This document shows positions 50,875 to 60,592 of a stretch of 64,000 bases of DNA, piece after piece. A model generated the notes under the pieces. That model did no database searches and was not told the DNA's origin. It saw only the letters and a list, made by a program, of their open reading frames with translations. Made by a program: the position numbers and the translations under genes. The stretch's first letter is position 1. The number at the start of each line of letters is the position of its first letter. The stretch is from Thermodesulfomicrobium sp. WS (GTDB lineage: Bacteria; Desulfobacterota; Desulfovibrionia; Desulfovibrionales; Desulfomicrobiaceae). The stretch lies in NCBI RefSeq assembly GCF_027925145.1, contig NZ_AP027130.1, forward strand, positions 186,001 to 250,000. The letters are read 5' to 3'.

Positions 50875-52778
50875 AACACCTGGCTGCCCTCATCCTCCTC
50901 ATGGTCTGGGGCGCCTGCGCCCAGACGGCTGCGGCCGCCCAGGAGCGGGTGCTCCATTTTCACGCGGAAATCACCGTGCACCCGGACGCCAGTCTCACGG
51001 TGGAGGAGACTATCGCCGTCCAAGCCACGGGGGAAACCATCCGCCGGGGCATCGTGCGCGAGTTTCCTACCCGCTACACCGACTCCCATGGCCGCACCAT
51101 GGAAGTGGGCTTTACACTCATCCGCGTGCTGCGCGACGGCCATCCCGAGCCCTACCACGTGGAACGCCGGCACAACGGCGTCGCCATCTTCATCGGCTCC
51201 AAAGACGTCTTCCTTGCCCCGGGCCAGTATGTGTACACCATCGCCTACCGGACCACCCGCCAATTGGGATTCTTTGCCGAGCACGACGAACTCTACTGGA
51301 ACGTCAATGGCAATGGCTGGCGTCTGCCCATGGACCAGGTCACCGGTACCGTGCAACTCCCGCCCGGCGCTACGAGCTTCGCCGGCCGCGCCTATGAAGG
51401 TCCTCAAGGCAGCACCGCCGGCTTCGACCTGCCCAGCGGCGAGTCCCGCATCTTTTTTGCCAGCACCCGGCCGTATGCTCCAGGAGAAGGACTGACCATC
51501 GTGGTCACCTGGCCCAAAGGTTGGGTCACCCCATCCGACGACGCCCCCACGTCCCTCGATGACCTGGGGCGCTTTCTCGTGGCGCCGCAGGCCCTGTCCT
51601 CCCCCACAGCAACAGCCGCGGGCCTCGGTCTCGCGCTTGCCTTGGGATACTACGTTTTTGCCTGGATACGGGTGGGCAGGGACCCCGCGCCAGGAGTCAT
51701 CATCCCGCGCTTCGATCCGCCCCAAGGGTTCTCGCCAGCCATGGTGCGCATGCTCTTTCACCTGGGCTTCGACACCACCGCCATGACCGCGGCAATCGTC
51801 AACCTCGCGGTACGCGGCCTGCTCTGCATTGAGGATGCCGGATCCTCTTCCCGCAGCATCAAGCTCACGCCCCCGGCCGTCCCCCCCGCGCTTCCCCCCG
51901 GAGAAGCCGCCCTGTGGGAAGCGCTGTCGGCCCGCGGCCGTCGCCATGTGCGCCTCGATGGCTCGGACCACCGGGTGATGCGCGCGGCCCGCACCGCCCT
52001 GCAGCACGCCTTGGAAAAGGAGCTGGCCGGGGCCTATTTTCGCACCAACAGCGCCTGGACGCTGCCAGGACTCGCCATCACCGGCATGTGCATGGTTGTG
52101 ATTGGCATCTCCACCCCGCAGTTACCGGTCTTTTTCTTCCTCTGTGTGTGGCTCACCTTCTGGAGTTTCGGCTGCATCGCCATGCTGCGCCAGGTGTGGC
52201 AGGGCTGGAAGAGCCCGTTTTTGCGGCAAAAGGCGGCAGCCACGGTGCTCGCCGTGTTTTCCATACCGTTTCTGGGCGGAGAGGTCCTCGGGCTGTGGTT
52301 TCTCCAAAATGTGGTGGGGCTTCCGACTACAGCAGCCCTAGCCGGCCAGATGGGGGCAGCGGTACTCTTCTATCACCTCCTCAAGGCACCGACGGTGGCC
52401 GGCCGCCGCATCCTGGACGCAATCGAAGGATTCCGCATGTACCTGCGCCTGGCGGAAAAGGAACGCCTGGAACTCCTCCACCCGCCCGAAGAGACGCCCG
52501 CGCTCTTCGAGCGCTTTCTCCCCTACGCCATCGCCCTGGAGGTGGAAAACGCCTGGGGCGCCCGCTTTGCCCGCATCCTCCAAGAGGCCGGCTACACCCC
52601 CTCGTGGTATGTGGGGGCCCACTTCCATCCCCACACCCCCAGCTCCTTTGCCCAGAACCTGAGCCACGAGCTGAGCTCCAGCATCGCCGCCGCGGCACAG
52701 GCGCCCGGGTCTTCCTCGGGCATGAGCGGAGGATCTTCCGGAGGCGGCGGGGGCGGGGGCGGCGGGGGCGGCTGGTAG
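50871..52778 (+). CDS. DUF2207 membrane protein with Gly-rich C-terminus
   Basis: A 635-residue protein: a signal peptide (about 1-22), an extracytoplasmic beta-rich DUF2207 domain (about 25-235, start VLHFHAEITVHPDASLTVEE), a helix near 247-265, a cytoplasmic region, a cluster of membrane helices (about 400-500) and the final SGGSSGGGGGGGGGGGW tail typical of this family. It overlaps lemA. About 280 nt between this gene and the next lipoprotein hold the triple repeat and promoter listed separately. Confidence 0.9.
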   Translation: MKHLAALILLMVWGACAQTAAAAQERVLHFHAEITVHPDASLTVEETIAVQATGETIRRGIVREFPTRYTDSHGRTMEVGFTLIRVLRDGHPEPYHVERRHNGVAIFIGSKDVFLAPGQYVYTIAYRTTRQLGFFAEHDELYWNVNGNGWRLPMDQVTGTVQLPPGATSFAGRAYEGPQGSTAGFDLPSGESRIFFASTRPYAPGEGLTIVVTWPKGWVTPSDDAPTSLDDLGRFLVAPQALSSPTATAAGLGLALALGYYVFAWIRVGRDPAPGVIIPRFDPPQGFSPAMVRMLFHLGFDTTAMTAAIVNLAVRGLLCIEDAGSSSRSIKLTPPAVPPALPPGEAALWEALSARGRRHVRLDGSDHRVMRAARTALQHALEKELAGAYFRTNSAWTLPGLAITGMCMVVIGISTPQLPVFFFLCVWLTFWSFGCIAMLRQVWQGWKSPFLRQKAAATVLAVFSIPFLGGEVLGLWFLQNVVGLPTTAALAGQMGAAVLFYHLLKAPTVAGRRILDAIEGFRMYLRLAEKERLELLHPPEETPALFERFLPYAIALEVENAWGARFARILQEAGYTPSWYVGAHFHPHTPSSFAQNLSHELSSSIAAAAQAPGSSSGMSGGSSGGGGGGGGGGGW

Positions 52779-52898
52779 CCAAGACAGAGCGGGCACAAGG
52801 ACCAAGCCCCCTCCGTCCACCAGCGCCATGACCTCGACATCAAGCTTCTTGACCACAGCCCCCCTTGCCACGCCGAAGCAGCCTCGGATGGGGCTTTC

Positions 52899-52964
52899 GG
52901 GGCTTTTGGACATCCACTTGGGCTTTTGGACATCCACTTTTGGGGCTTTTGGACATCCACTTTT
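52899..52964 (+). repeat. Three tandem copies of a 20-22 bp repeat upstream of the LpoA-like gene
   Basis: GGGCTTTTGGACATCCACTT occurs three times head to tail with a period of 20-22 bp, which places copies on about the same DNA face. It ends 28 nt before the -35 element of the next promoter, a position suited to an activator or repressor array. Confidence 0.8.
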
Positions 52965-52992
52965 CGCCCCCACTCTTGTAGACAGCCCTCCC

Positions 52993-53022
52993 TTGACACC
53001 CCCGAAAGCCGCTTCCTATAGG
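52993..53022 (+). promoter_or_regulatory. Sigma70-type promoter of the LpoA-like lipoprotein gene
   Basis: TTGACA and TATAGG spaced 18 nt, 33 nt upstream of the ATG. It probably drives the long rightward run starting with this gene. Confidence 0.65.
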
Positions 53023-53055
53023 CGGAAATCCCATCCATTCCCGCAACCAACGCCT

Positions 53056-54801
53056 ATGAACACGTCCCGCATCCTCTTCGTCGTCCTGCTTTTCAGCGCT
53101 CTTGCGGCGTGCGCGCCCAAGACCGTCATCCGTTCCAAGCCGCCAGAGCCCCGTCCGCCCCAAGAGCGGATCGAGCCTGCCTACCCCCGCCGCATCCCCA
53201 GCGCCGAGGCCCCCATCCCCCCGGGCCCCCAAGAACGGCCCATCACCGAGCCCAGCCAACCAGACCCCGTGGCGGACCGGCTGGCGGCGATATTGCGCAC
53301 CGCTCCCGATTGGCCCACCCAAGAATCCACCGGCATGGAGCTCTTCCAGCGCCAATGGGAGACCCGCCAGTATCTGGCGGCCATGAACACCCTGGCGTTG
53401 CTCTACGGCCTCACCACCGAAGCGGCGGCCCGGGCCTCGCTGGAGTCTCTGGCCTTGTCCCGGGCACAAAACCTGCCTGCCGCCGAGCGCGACCGCATGC
53501 TTTCCGGCAATACCGCTTGGCTGGTCTTCCCCTGGAACCTCGTCGCCTGGGCCCAGGCACGGGCGCAGATCACCGAAGACCCCAGCCGCTTGGAAACCCT
53601 ACGCCCCACCTTGGAGACCATCTTGAGCCGCGGGGGGCTGGTGAATACCCGCGTGCTCCAGGACCAGCTTCTGGCCCTCTCCCAGCAAGGGGGACAGATG
53701 CTCTCCACGGATGTCGTCTTTTTCCTGCCCCAAAGCGGGCCATACGCCGCCATCTCCCGGCGCGTCTTTTTGGGCGCCAAGCTTGCCGAAACGGAACTCA
53801 AGGCCGCAGGGACGACCTTGCAGCTACGCGTCATCGACGCCGCTGCCCCCGGGGCCCTGGGAGAGCTGAGCATGCTTCCCGCCGGGGCCGTCGTTGCTGG
53901 CCCCTTGCGCAAGGAAGACTGGGACCGCGTCACCCAAGCGGGACTGCACCGCCAATTGGCCTTCCTCACCTTTTTCCCCTCCTTGCCCCAAGAAGGCCAG
54001 GACGGCTGGCGGCTGCTCGCCAGCCCTGAAGATCAGGCGCAGGCCCTCGTGCAGGCCATGGAACTTTTTGGCGCCACCGCCGCAGCGGTCCTCTATCCGC
54101 AGGACCGCTTCGGCATGGCCATGGCCCCGCTCTTTACCCAGGCACTGGAGGCCGCTGGCGGACGCATCGCCCAGTCTGCGAGCTACGACCCGGCCGAGCC
54201 TGCGGCCTGGGGCAAGATCGTGGCCCGAATGCTCGGGGCTGCGGACAAAGACTCCGCCTACCCGCTGCCTCCCTTCGACGCCCTGTTCGTGCCCGATTCC
54301 CTGCTCAAGGCACAGCAGATCGTGGCCTTCCTCCACTACTACAATGCCGGCCACCTGCTTGTCCTGGGGCCGCAGCTCTGGAGCCAGGCCGCGGAGGCGC
54401 CGGAGCTGGAAAAAGAGATCTTCCGCCTGGCGGTCTTTCCCAGCGCCCTCAACCCGGCCACGACACAGGCCCAGCACCTGGCGGCCCAGGCCGCTGCAGC
54501 GGGGACCACGCTCGACGGTTGGCTCGCCTTGGGCTACGACATCACGCGCCTTGTGCTGCGTCTGCCCGCCTATACCGGAGACCCGGCGCGCTTTTCTGCG
54601 GCCCTGGGCGCCGCGGCAGGCGCCATGAACTGGACCATCGCCCCTATCCGCTTCGACGTCGCCGGCCGGGCCCACCAAACCCTCATCCCCATGCAGATCA
54701 CGACCGAAGGGCTGAAACTTCCCGACTGGGAGGCCCTGCGCCAACTGCGCGACCAGCGCATCCAAAAGCGCAACGCCGCCCACATCCCGCCCAAATCCTA
54801 A
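53056..54801 (+). CDS. LpoA-like periplasmic-binding-fold lipoprotein
   Basis: A 581-residue lipoprotein: lipobox LAAC in LFSALAACAPKT, a Pro-rich linker (about 25-75), a helical domain (about 80-215), then a type-1 periplasmic-binding fold (DVVFFLPQSGPYAAISRRVF, AVVAGPLRKEDWDRVTQAGL, AAAVLYPQDRFGMAMAPLF, FDALFVPDSLLKAQQIVAFL). This layout matches LpoA-type penicillin-binding-protein activators, which sit at the outer membrane and stimulate PBP1. The ATG at 53056 has no strong ribosome site, but the signal peptide fixes the start. The assignment to cell-wall synthesis is by fold only. Confidence 0.82.
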   Translation: MNTSRILFVVLLFSALAACAPKTVIRSKPPEPRPPQERIEPAYPRRIPSAEAPIPPGPQERPITEPSQPDPVADRLAAILRTAPDWPTQESTGMELFQRQWETRQYLAAMNTLALLYGLTTEAAARASLESLALSRAQNLPAAERDRMLSGNTAWLVFPWNLVAWAQARAQITEDPSRLETLRPTLETILSRGGLVNTRVLQDQLLALSQQGGQMLSTDVVFFLPQSGPYAAISRRVFLGAKLAETELKAAGTTLQLRVIDAAAPGALGELSMLPAGAVVAGPLRKEDWDRVTQAGLHRQLAFLTFFPSLPQEGQDGWRLLASPEDQAQALVQAMELFGATAAAVLYPQDRFGMAMAPLFTQALEAAGGRIAQSASYDPAEPAAWGKIVARMLGAADKDSAYPLPPFDALFVPDSLLKAQQIVAFLHYYNAGHLLVLGPQLWSQAAEAPELEKEIFRLAVFPSALNPATTQAQHLAAQAAAAGTTLDGWLALGYDITRLVLRLPAYTGDPARFSAALGAAAGAMNWTIAPIRFDVAGRAHQTLIPMQITTEGLKLPDWEALRQLRDQRIQKRNAAHIPPKS

Positions 54802-54821
54802 ACCATTTTTCAGGAGTCCCC

Positions 54822-55109
54822 ATGCGCCTCACTGCTGCCGACGCCAAGTCCATCGCCGCCCTGGCACGCCTTGCCATCACCGAAGAGAGCGCCGCCCATC
54901 TCGCCCAGCAGATGGGCAACATCCTCGACTACATGGACACCCTCAACCAGGTGGACACCACGGACGTCGAGCCCCTCTACTCCCCGGTGGAGCATGTGTC
55001 GGTGCTGCGCGACGACTGCGCCTGCGCCACTGCGTCCCGTGAGGCCATCCTCGCCAACGCCCCGGCCACGGACGGGGTCTACTTCCTCGTCCCGCGAGTC
55101 ATTGCATAG
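54822..55109 (+). CDS. gatC: Aspartyl/glutamyl-tRNA amidotransferase subunit C
   Basis: A 95-residue GatC: DAKSIAALARLAITEESAAH, MGNILDYMDTLNQVDTTDVE and VLRDDCACATASREAILANA. CAGGAG precedes the ATG. gatA follows 3 nt later; gatB is not in the window. It stabilises GatA in the complex that turns Glu-tRNA(Gln) into Gln-tRNA(Gln). Confidence 0.95.
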   Translation: MRLTAADAKSIAALARLAITEESAAHLAQQMGNILDYMDTLNQVDTTDVEPLYSPVEHVSVLRDDCACATASREAILANAPATDGVYFLVPRVIA

Positions 55110-55112
55110 CCT

Positions 55113-56570
55113 ATGAACATCACTGACCTTTCCCTCACCACCGTCCGCGACCTCCTGGCCCGTGGCGAGCTTCGCGCCGAGGCCGTCACCGAAGCGTGCC
55201 TGGCCCGCATCACAGCCACGGAACCCGAACTCCATGCCCTGCTCCATGTGGCTGCCGACCAGGCCCGCGCCCAAGCGCGCGAGCTCGACCGTCAGGGCCC
55301 CAATCCCGCCCAGCCCTTGTGGGGCGTACCCCTCACCATCAAGGACGTGCTCGCCACCACGGACATGCCCACCACCTGCGCCTCGCGCATCCTCCAAGGC
55401 TTCCGACCGCCGTACGACGCCACGGTGGTGGCGCGGCTGCGCGCGGCAGGGGCCATCCTGCTCGGCAAGACCAACATGGACGAGTTCGCCATGGGCTCGT
55501 CCACGGAAAATTCCGCCTTCGGCCCCACGCGCAACCCCTGGGATCGCAGCCGAGTGCCGGGAGGGTCCAGCGGCGGATCTGCGGCCAGCGTGGCCGCCGG
55601 GCAATGCTTCGGCTCCATCGGCACGGATACCGGCGGCTCCATCCGCCAGCCCGCGGCCTTTTGCGGCATCGTGGGCATCAAGCCCACCTACGGCCGGGTG
55701 TCACGCTTTGGCCTGGTGGCCTACGGCTCCTCCCTGGATCAGGCCGGACCCATGACCCGCAGCGTGGCAGACGCCGCCCTGCTCCTTGCCGTCATCGCCG
55801 GCCACGACCCCAAGGACTCCACCAGCAGCGCCGCCGCCACCGCCGATTACGTGGCCGCCGCCACGCCCCGAAGCCTTGCCGGCGTGCGCGTGGGACTGCC
55901 GGAAGAATATTGGGGGGAAGGCCTGAGCGACGAAGTACGGGCCGCCTGCCACAGCGCCCTGGATCTGCTGCGCAAGGCAGGAGCGGAAGTATTGCCCGTC
56001 CGTCTTCCCCACACCAAGTACGCCATCGCCACGTACTATATCCTGGCCATGGCCGAGGCGAGCTCCAACCTCGCCCGCTACGACGGCGTGCGCTACGGGT
56101 ACCGCAGCCCCGAGGCCAAGGACCTCAAGGAGGTCTTCACCCTGTCGCGCACCCAGGGATTTGGCGAAGAGGTCATCCGCCGCATCCTCCTGGGCACCTA
56201 CGTGCTTTCCGCCGGCTACTACGACGCCTACTACAAAAAGGCCGCCCAGGTACGCCGCCGCATCCGCGAGGACTTCGTGACCGCGCTGCACACCTGCGAC
56301 GTGCTCTGCGCTCCGGCCTGCCCCACCGTGGCCTTTCGCATGGGGGAGAACACGGCAGACCCTCTGCAGATGTATCTCACGGACATCTTTACAGTTTCTC
56401 TCAACCTCAGCGGACTTCCGGGGATCTGCATCCCTGCGGCCCTGGGCCAAGAGACGGGCATGCCCGTGGGCATCCAGTTCTTCGGCCGGGCCATGGACGA
56501 AGCCACCCTGTTGCGTGTGGCCGCAGCCCTGGAAGCGGCCCGCGGGCCCATGCCTGCCCCGATCATCTAA
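55113..56570 (+). CDS. gatA: Aspartyl/glutamyl-tRNA amidotransferase subunit A
   Basis: A 485-residue amidase-signature enzyme that releases ammonia from glutamine for tRNA amidation. The Ser-cisSer-Lys triad is visible as Lys in [20 protein letters not shown], the cis-Ser in [17 protein letters not shown] and the nucleophile in [19 protein letters not shown]. It is co-transcribed with gatC. With only one gltX in view, this pathway may supply Gln-tRNA(Gln). Confidence 0.97.
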   Translation: MNITDLSLTTVRDLLARGELRAEAVTEACLARITATEPELHALLHVAADQARAQARELDRQGPNPAQPLWGVPLTIKDVLATTDMPTTCASRILQGFRPPYDATVVARLRAAGAILLGKTNMDEFAMGSSTENSAFGPTRNPWDRSRVPGGSSGGSAASVAAGQCFGSIGTDTGGSIRQPAAFCGIVGIKPTYGRVSRFGLVAYGSSLDQAGPMTRSVADAALLLAVIAGHDPKDSTSSAAATADYVAAATPRSLAGVRVGLPEEYWGEGLSDEVRAACHSALDLLRKAGAEVLPVRLPHTKYAIATYYILAMAEASSNLARYDGVRYGYRSPEAKDLKEVFTLSRTQGFGEEVIRRILLGTYVLSAGYYDAYYKKAAQVRRRIREDFVTALHTCDVLCAPACPTVAFRMGENTADPLQMYLTDIFTVSLNLSGLPGICIPAALGQETGMPVGIQFFGRAMDEATLLRVAAALEAARGPMPAPII

Positions 56571-56608
56571 CCTGCCGTGGGCAGAAGCACCCCTGGCCCT
56601 GTCCATCC

Positions 56609-57655
56609 ATGCGTCATCCGGCATCTTTATGCGCCGTCGCGGTAAGCGGCGGCGCTGATTCCCTCCTCACCCTGCTGCTCCTCCAGGAAGCCGGCGTCCC
56701 CACCCACGCGGTGCACGGCCGATTTCTGCCGCCAAACGCAGCAGGCCGCCTGCGGGAGGAGCGCCTGGCGGCCGTGTGCGCCGCGCGCGGCATTGCCCTC
56801 ACGGTGCTCGACCTTACCGAGACCTTTGCCCGCACCGTCATCCAGCCGTTCGTGCGCGACTACGCCGCAGGCCGCACCCCCAACCCCTGCGCCACCTGCA
56901 ACCCGGCCATGAAATGGGGCGTGCTCTGGGGGAAAGCGCGCGCACTGGGGGCCGCGACATTCGCCACCGGGCACTACGCCCGTGTGCACGACGGAATGCT
57001 GCTGCGCGGCGCGGACCCCAGCAAGGACCAAAGCTATTTTCTCGCCCTGGTACCTCAGGAGCATCTGCGCCACACCCTGTTTCCCCTGGGAGGGCGCACC
57101 AAGGCATGGGTACACGCCGAGCTCGCCCGCCGGGGCATCACCCCTCCGGAAGAGCGTGAAAGCCAGGACATCTGCTTTGTCCCCGGCTCCTACCACGACC
57201 TCATGGCCGCCCACGGCGTGCCCGGCACACCGGGCCCCATCGTGCTTGCCGACGGCACCCCGGTGGGAAGGCATCAGGGGCTGTGGCGGCTCACCATCGG
57301 CCAGCGCCGGGGGCTCGGCATCGCCTACCGCGAACCCCTCTTTGTCATCGCCAAGGACCCGGCCACCAACACCGTGATCGTGGGCCCCAAGGCCGCCACC
57401 CTGGCCTGGGGGTGCCGCACCCAGCCCGCCAATGTGCTGGCCCCGCCCGAGACCTGGCCGCAAGAGCTCCTGGTGCAGACGAGCTTTCGCCAAAAGCCGC
57501 AGCCTGCCCGGGTGACCGTAGCGGCGGACCAGACACTGACCATCCGCTTCCAGACCCCAGGCCCTAGGCCCACACCCGGACAGCTCGCCGCCGTCTACCA
57601 CGGCGACCGGGTGCTGGCTGGCGCCATCATCCACGCCCCCTTGGAGGCCGCATGA
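56609..57655 (+). CDS. mnmA: tRNA-specific 2-thiouridylase MnmA
   Basis: MnmA thiolates U34 of Lys, Glu and Gln tRNAs. The 348-residue protein has the PP-loop AVSGGADSLLTLLLLQEAG, the first Cys in TPNPCATCNPAMKWG, the GHYARV segment, SKDQSYFLALV and the second catalytic Cys in ESQDICFVPGSYHDL. The ATG at 56609 gives a standard start, and the long upstream frame is a shadow of gatA. It overlaps mtaB by ATGA. Confidence 0.95.
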   Translation: MRHPASLCAVAVSGGADSLLTLLLLQEAGVPTHAVHGRFLPPNAAGRLREERLAAVCAARGIALTVLDLTETFARTVIQPFVRDYAAGRTPNPCATCNPAMKWGVLWGKARALGAATFATGHYARVHDGMLLRGADPSKDQSYFLALVPQEHLRHTLFPLGGRTKAWVHAELARRGITPPEERESQDICFVPGSYHDLMAAHGVPGTPGPIVLADGTPVGRHQGLWRLTIGQRRGLGIAYREPLFVIAKDPATNTVIVGPKAATLAWGCRTQPANVLAPPETWPQELLVQTSFRQKPQPARVTVAADQTLTIRFQTPGPRPTPGQLAAVYHGDRVLAGAIIHAPLEAA

Positions 57656-58923
57656 CTGCGGCGCCCTCGCCCTTTGCCCGCTTCCCGGCCGGCACCCGCG
57701 TCTTCTTCTGCACCCAAGGCTGCCGGGTGAACCAATACGAAACCGAGGCTCTGCGCGCCTGGGCCGCGAGTCTGGGCTGGGAGGAGGTAGACGCGGCAGC
57801 GGCAGCGGACCTTGCCATCATCAATAGCTGCGCCGTCACCGAGGCCGCAATGCGGGATTTGCGCCGCATGGTGCGCGCCCTGCGCGAGGCGCGGCCAGGA
57901 ATCCGTATCGTGGTCACCGGCTGCGCCCCCGAGGCAGACCCGCGCCTGCGCGACTGCCTCACGGTGGAGGTGTTGCCGCAAGCGGCCAAACGCCAGCTCC
58001 TTGCCTTGGCGCGAACCCAGATTCCACGCCGCCCCCGCCACCGCACCCGGGCCGTGGTAGGCATCCAGGACGGCTGCAACACCCGGTGTACCTACTGCAT
58101 CATCCCCATCACCCGTGGGCCGGCCCAAAGCCGCCCCCCCCAGGAGATCCTCGCCGAGGTGGAGGTCCTGTGCCGCCAAGGCGTGCCGGAGATCACGCTG
58201 AGCGCCATCAGCACCCGCTGGTACGCCTGCGGCGGTACGGATTTCTGGGACCTGGTGGCCATGGTGGACCGCATGGTGGCGACCCGGTACGCCGGGCAGA
58301 CCCGACTGCGCTTGGGCTCCCTGGACCCGGTGCAGTTGGATGCCAAGGCCGCGGCGACCCTCGCCCAATGCCAGGCAGTGTGCCCGCACCTGCACCTTTC
58401 GCTGCAGAGCGCAAGCCCCTCGGTGCTTGCCCGCATGGGCCGCAGCCACTACCATCCGGACACCATCCTCCGGTTTGTGGAGTCACTGGCGGCCGTATGG
58501 CCCGTCTTTGGCCTCGGGATGGACGTCATCGCCGGATTTCCTGGAGAAACAGAGGACGAGTGGCAAGCGACCCTGGATTTTGCCCGGCAACTGCCCCTCA
58601 CCTACGCCCACGTCTTTCCCTACTCCGAGCGGCCGGGCACCGTGGCTGCCCACTTGCCCGGCGCGATTCCTCGGCCGGAGCGCCGACGTCGCGCCCAGGC
58701 CTTGCGGGAGTGCGTGCGCCACATCCAGAGGCGCGTGTGGGCGGCCATGCAGGGCCGCACGGTGCAGGTGGTCCTGGAGACCGCCACCCAAGGCCGCGCC
58801 GAGACCTACGCACCGTGCCGCCTCACCCACCCCATGCCCGCAGGAGGCATGGTCCGCGCCACGGTGGTCGCCATCAGCGCCGACCACCTCGTGGTGCGCC
58901 CCACCGTGGAGAACCCGTCATGA
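57652..58923 (+). CDS. mtaB: MtaB-type tRNA methylthiotransferase
   Basis: A 423-residue radical-SAM methylthiotransferase. The N-terminal UPF0004 domain has its cluster Cys in TQGCRVNQYE, NSCAVTE and GCAPE. The radical-SAM cluster is CNTRCTYC, and a C-terminal TRAM-like part is present (TVQVVLETATQG). GCRVNQYETE and the family layout favour MtaB (t6A37 to ms2t6A) over MiaB or RimO. It lies directly after mnmA, another tRNA-thiolation gene. Confidence 0.88.
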   Translation: MTAAPSPFARFPAGTRVFFCTQGCRVNQYETEALRAWAASLGWEEVDAAAAADLAIINSCAVTEAAMRDLRRMVRALREARPGIRIVVTGCAPEADPRLRDCLTVEVLPQAAKRQLLALARTQIPRRPRHRTRAVVGIQDGCNTRCTYCIIPITRGPAQSRPPQEILAEVEVLCRQGVPEITLSAISTRWYACGGTDFWDLVAMVDRMVATRYAGQTRLRLGSLDPVQLDAKAAATLAQCQAVCPHLHLSLQSASPSVLARMGRSHYHPDTILRFVESLAAVWPVFGLGMDVIAGFPGETEDEWQATLDFARQLPLTYAHVFPYSERPGTVAAHLPGAIPRPERRRRAQALRECVRHIQRRVWAAMQGRTVQVVLETATQGRAETYAPCRLTHPMPAGGMVRATVVAISADHLVVRPTVENPS

Positions 58924-59450
58924 GTATCCCCCACGAACCCGCGCCCGCCAAGGCGGTGCTCTCCATCTTGAGCGCCCGGTGGGACTCTTTTTGGCCAGGG
59001 CTTCTACCCCGCCTCGAAGCCATCTTGGGACCCGCGGATTTTCACAGCGACCCCATCCCCTTTACCCAAACCACGTACTACGACGCGGAACTGGGCACGC
59101 CGATCTTTCGCCGCATCCTCTCCTTTGCCACGCCGCTTCCCATGGACCGGTTGGCGGCGGTCAAACTCGCCACCAACGCCGTGGAAAACGAGTACGCGGA
59201 AAATGGCCGGCGGCGCTTCAACCTGGACCCAGGCTACCTCACCCGCGAGCGTCTGGTGCTCGCCACAGGGAAAAACTTCGCGCACCGCATCTACCTGGGT
59301 CAGGGGATCTTCGCGGATCTCACCCTCATTTACCGCAAAGGCCGCTTCGAGGCCCTGCCCTGGACCTTTCCCGACTACCGCACCGAGGCCATTCAGGATA
59401 TCCTTGCGCGCATCCGCGCCACCATCCCCACCCAAGGAAACCGACCATGA
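58920..59450 (+). CDS. DUF4416 protein
   Basis: A 176-residue soluble protein of the DUF4416 family, common in Desulfobacterota: start KAVLSILSARWDSFWPGLLP, PFTQTTYYDAELGTPIFRRI, NLDPGYLTRERLVLATGKNF and HRIYLGQGIFADLTLIYRKG. Function is unknown. ATGA overlaps both the preceding mtaB stop and the following yicC start, so it is part of the same translational chain. Confidence 0.82.
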   Translation: MSIPHEPAPAKAVLSILSARWDSFWPGLLPRLEAILGPADFHSDPIPFTQTTYYDAELGTPIFRRILSFATPLPMDRLAAVKLATNAVENEYAENGRRRFNLDPGYLTRERLVLATGKNFAHRIYLGQGIFADLTLIYRKGRFEALPWTFPDYRTEAIQDILARIRATIPTQGNRP

Positions 59451-60328
59451 CCCGAAGCATGACCGGCTTTGGCCGCGCCACGATCTCGCGTCCCGCCTGG
59501 ACGCTCACCTGGGAGATCGCCAGCCGCAACGCCCGCTACCTGGAACTCAAATGGAAGACTCCACCCGGATGGACGGCCCTGCACCAGCAATGGGACGCCC
59601 TAGTGCGCCGCACCGCCCAGCGGGGGACCATCGAACTCTCCCTGTCGGTGCGCCTCCTGGATCCGGAGCTTGCCGGAAACGCCCTGGATACGCTCCAGGC
59701 CCAGGCCATGGTGGAAAGTCTGCGCAGGCTCGCCCTGGAGCTTGGAGTCCCGCAGCCTCAAGACATCAGCCCGCTGCTGGCGGTGCCGTCCATCTGGCGC
59801 GAAAGCCGCGGGGAGGACGTTTCCCCGATCATGGCCGCTGACGCCACGGATGCCCTGACCCAGGCACTGCAGCACTGGGATGCATCCCGCTACAGGGAAG
59901 GAATTGCCCTGGAGCAGGATCTGGACCGCCGCCTTACCACGCTCGGCGCGCTCTCCCAGGCCATCGCCGCGGAGGTCCGCTCCCTGGCGCCCCAACGCAT
60001 GGCCAGCCTGCAGGAGCGGCTGCGCGCGCTTCTGGGCGAGGAAAGCATGCCCGATCCGGCCCGCTTGCACCTGGAGCTCGCCCTGCTTGCGGACAAAGTG
60101 GACGTGAGCGAAGAACTCACCCGCCTGCAGGCCCATCTTGCGTCCATGGAGACTATCCTGCGCAGCCCCGGCCCCAAAGGCCGCAAACTCGATTTTCTCG
60201 TGCAAGAGGTCTTGCGGGAAATCACTACCTGCAGCAACAAGGTGCAAAGCGCCAGAGTGAGCGCCCTGGCTGTGGACTTCAAGACCGAATTGGAAAAAGT
60301 ACGCGAACAGATCCAAAACCTCGAATAG
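59447..60328 (+). CDS. YicC family endoribonuclease
   Basis: A 293-residue YicC protein: MTRSMTGFGRATISRPAWTL, the RNARYLELKWKTPPG segment, LHLELALLADKVDVSEELTR and the family end LREITTCSNKVQSARVSALA followed by DFKTELEKVREQIQNLE. YicC of E. coli is an endoribonuclease acting on small RNAs. It lies upstream of remA-like and gmk genes, the conserved yicC-remA-gmk arrangement. Confidence 0.95.
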   Translation: MTRSMTGFGRATISRPAWTLTWEIASRNARYLELKWKTPPGWTALHQQWDALVRRTAQRGTIELSLSVRLLDPELAGNALDTLQAQAMVESLRRLALELGVPQPQDISPLLAVPSIWRESRGEDVSPIMAADATDALTQALQHWDASRYREGIALEQDLDRRLTTLGALSQAIAAEVRSLAPQRMASLQERLRALLGEESMPDPARLHLELALLADKVDVSEELTRLQAHLASMETILRSPGPKGRKLDFLVQEVLREITTCSNKVQSARVSALAVDFKTELEKVREQIQNLE

Positions 60329-60337
60329 CCCTCCGCC

Positions 60338-60592
60338 ATGGACAAACGACGGCTCCTCAACATCGGCTTCGGCAACATGGTGGTGGCCCACCGGGTGGTG
60401 GCCGTGGTGCACCCCTCTTCCGCCCCCATGCGGCGGCTGCGCGAAGAGGCCAAGCAGGACGGCCGCCTCATCGACGCCACCCAAGGCCGCAAGACGCGGG
60501 CCATCATCATCACCGACTCCAACCACTGCATCCTCTCGGCCGTTCAAGTGGAAACCATCAGCCAACGCCTTGCCGCCGGAGACACCGCATGA
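60338..60592 (+). CDS. RemA-like (DUF370) regulatory protein
   Basis: An 84-residue DUF370 protein: [40 protein letters not shown] and [20 protein letters not shown]. RemA is a DNA-binding regulator of matrix genes in Bacillus; the role in this lineage is unknown. Start 9 nt after the yicC stop; stop overlaps the gmk ATG. Confidence 0.93.
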   Translation: MDKRRLLNIGFGNMVVAHRVVAVVHPSSAPMRRLREEAKQDGRLIDATQGRKTRAIIITDSNHCILSAVQVETISQRLAAGDTA

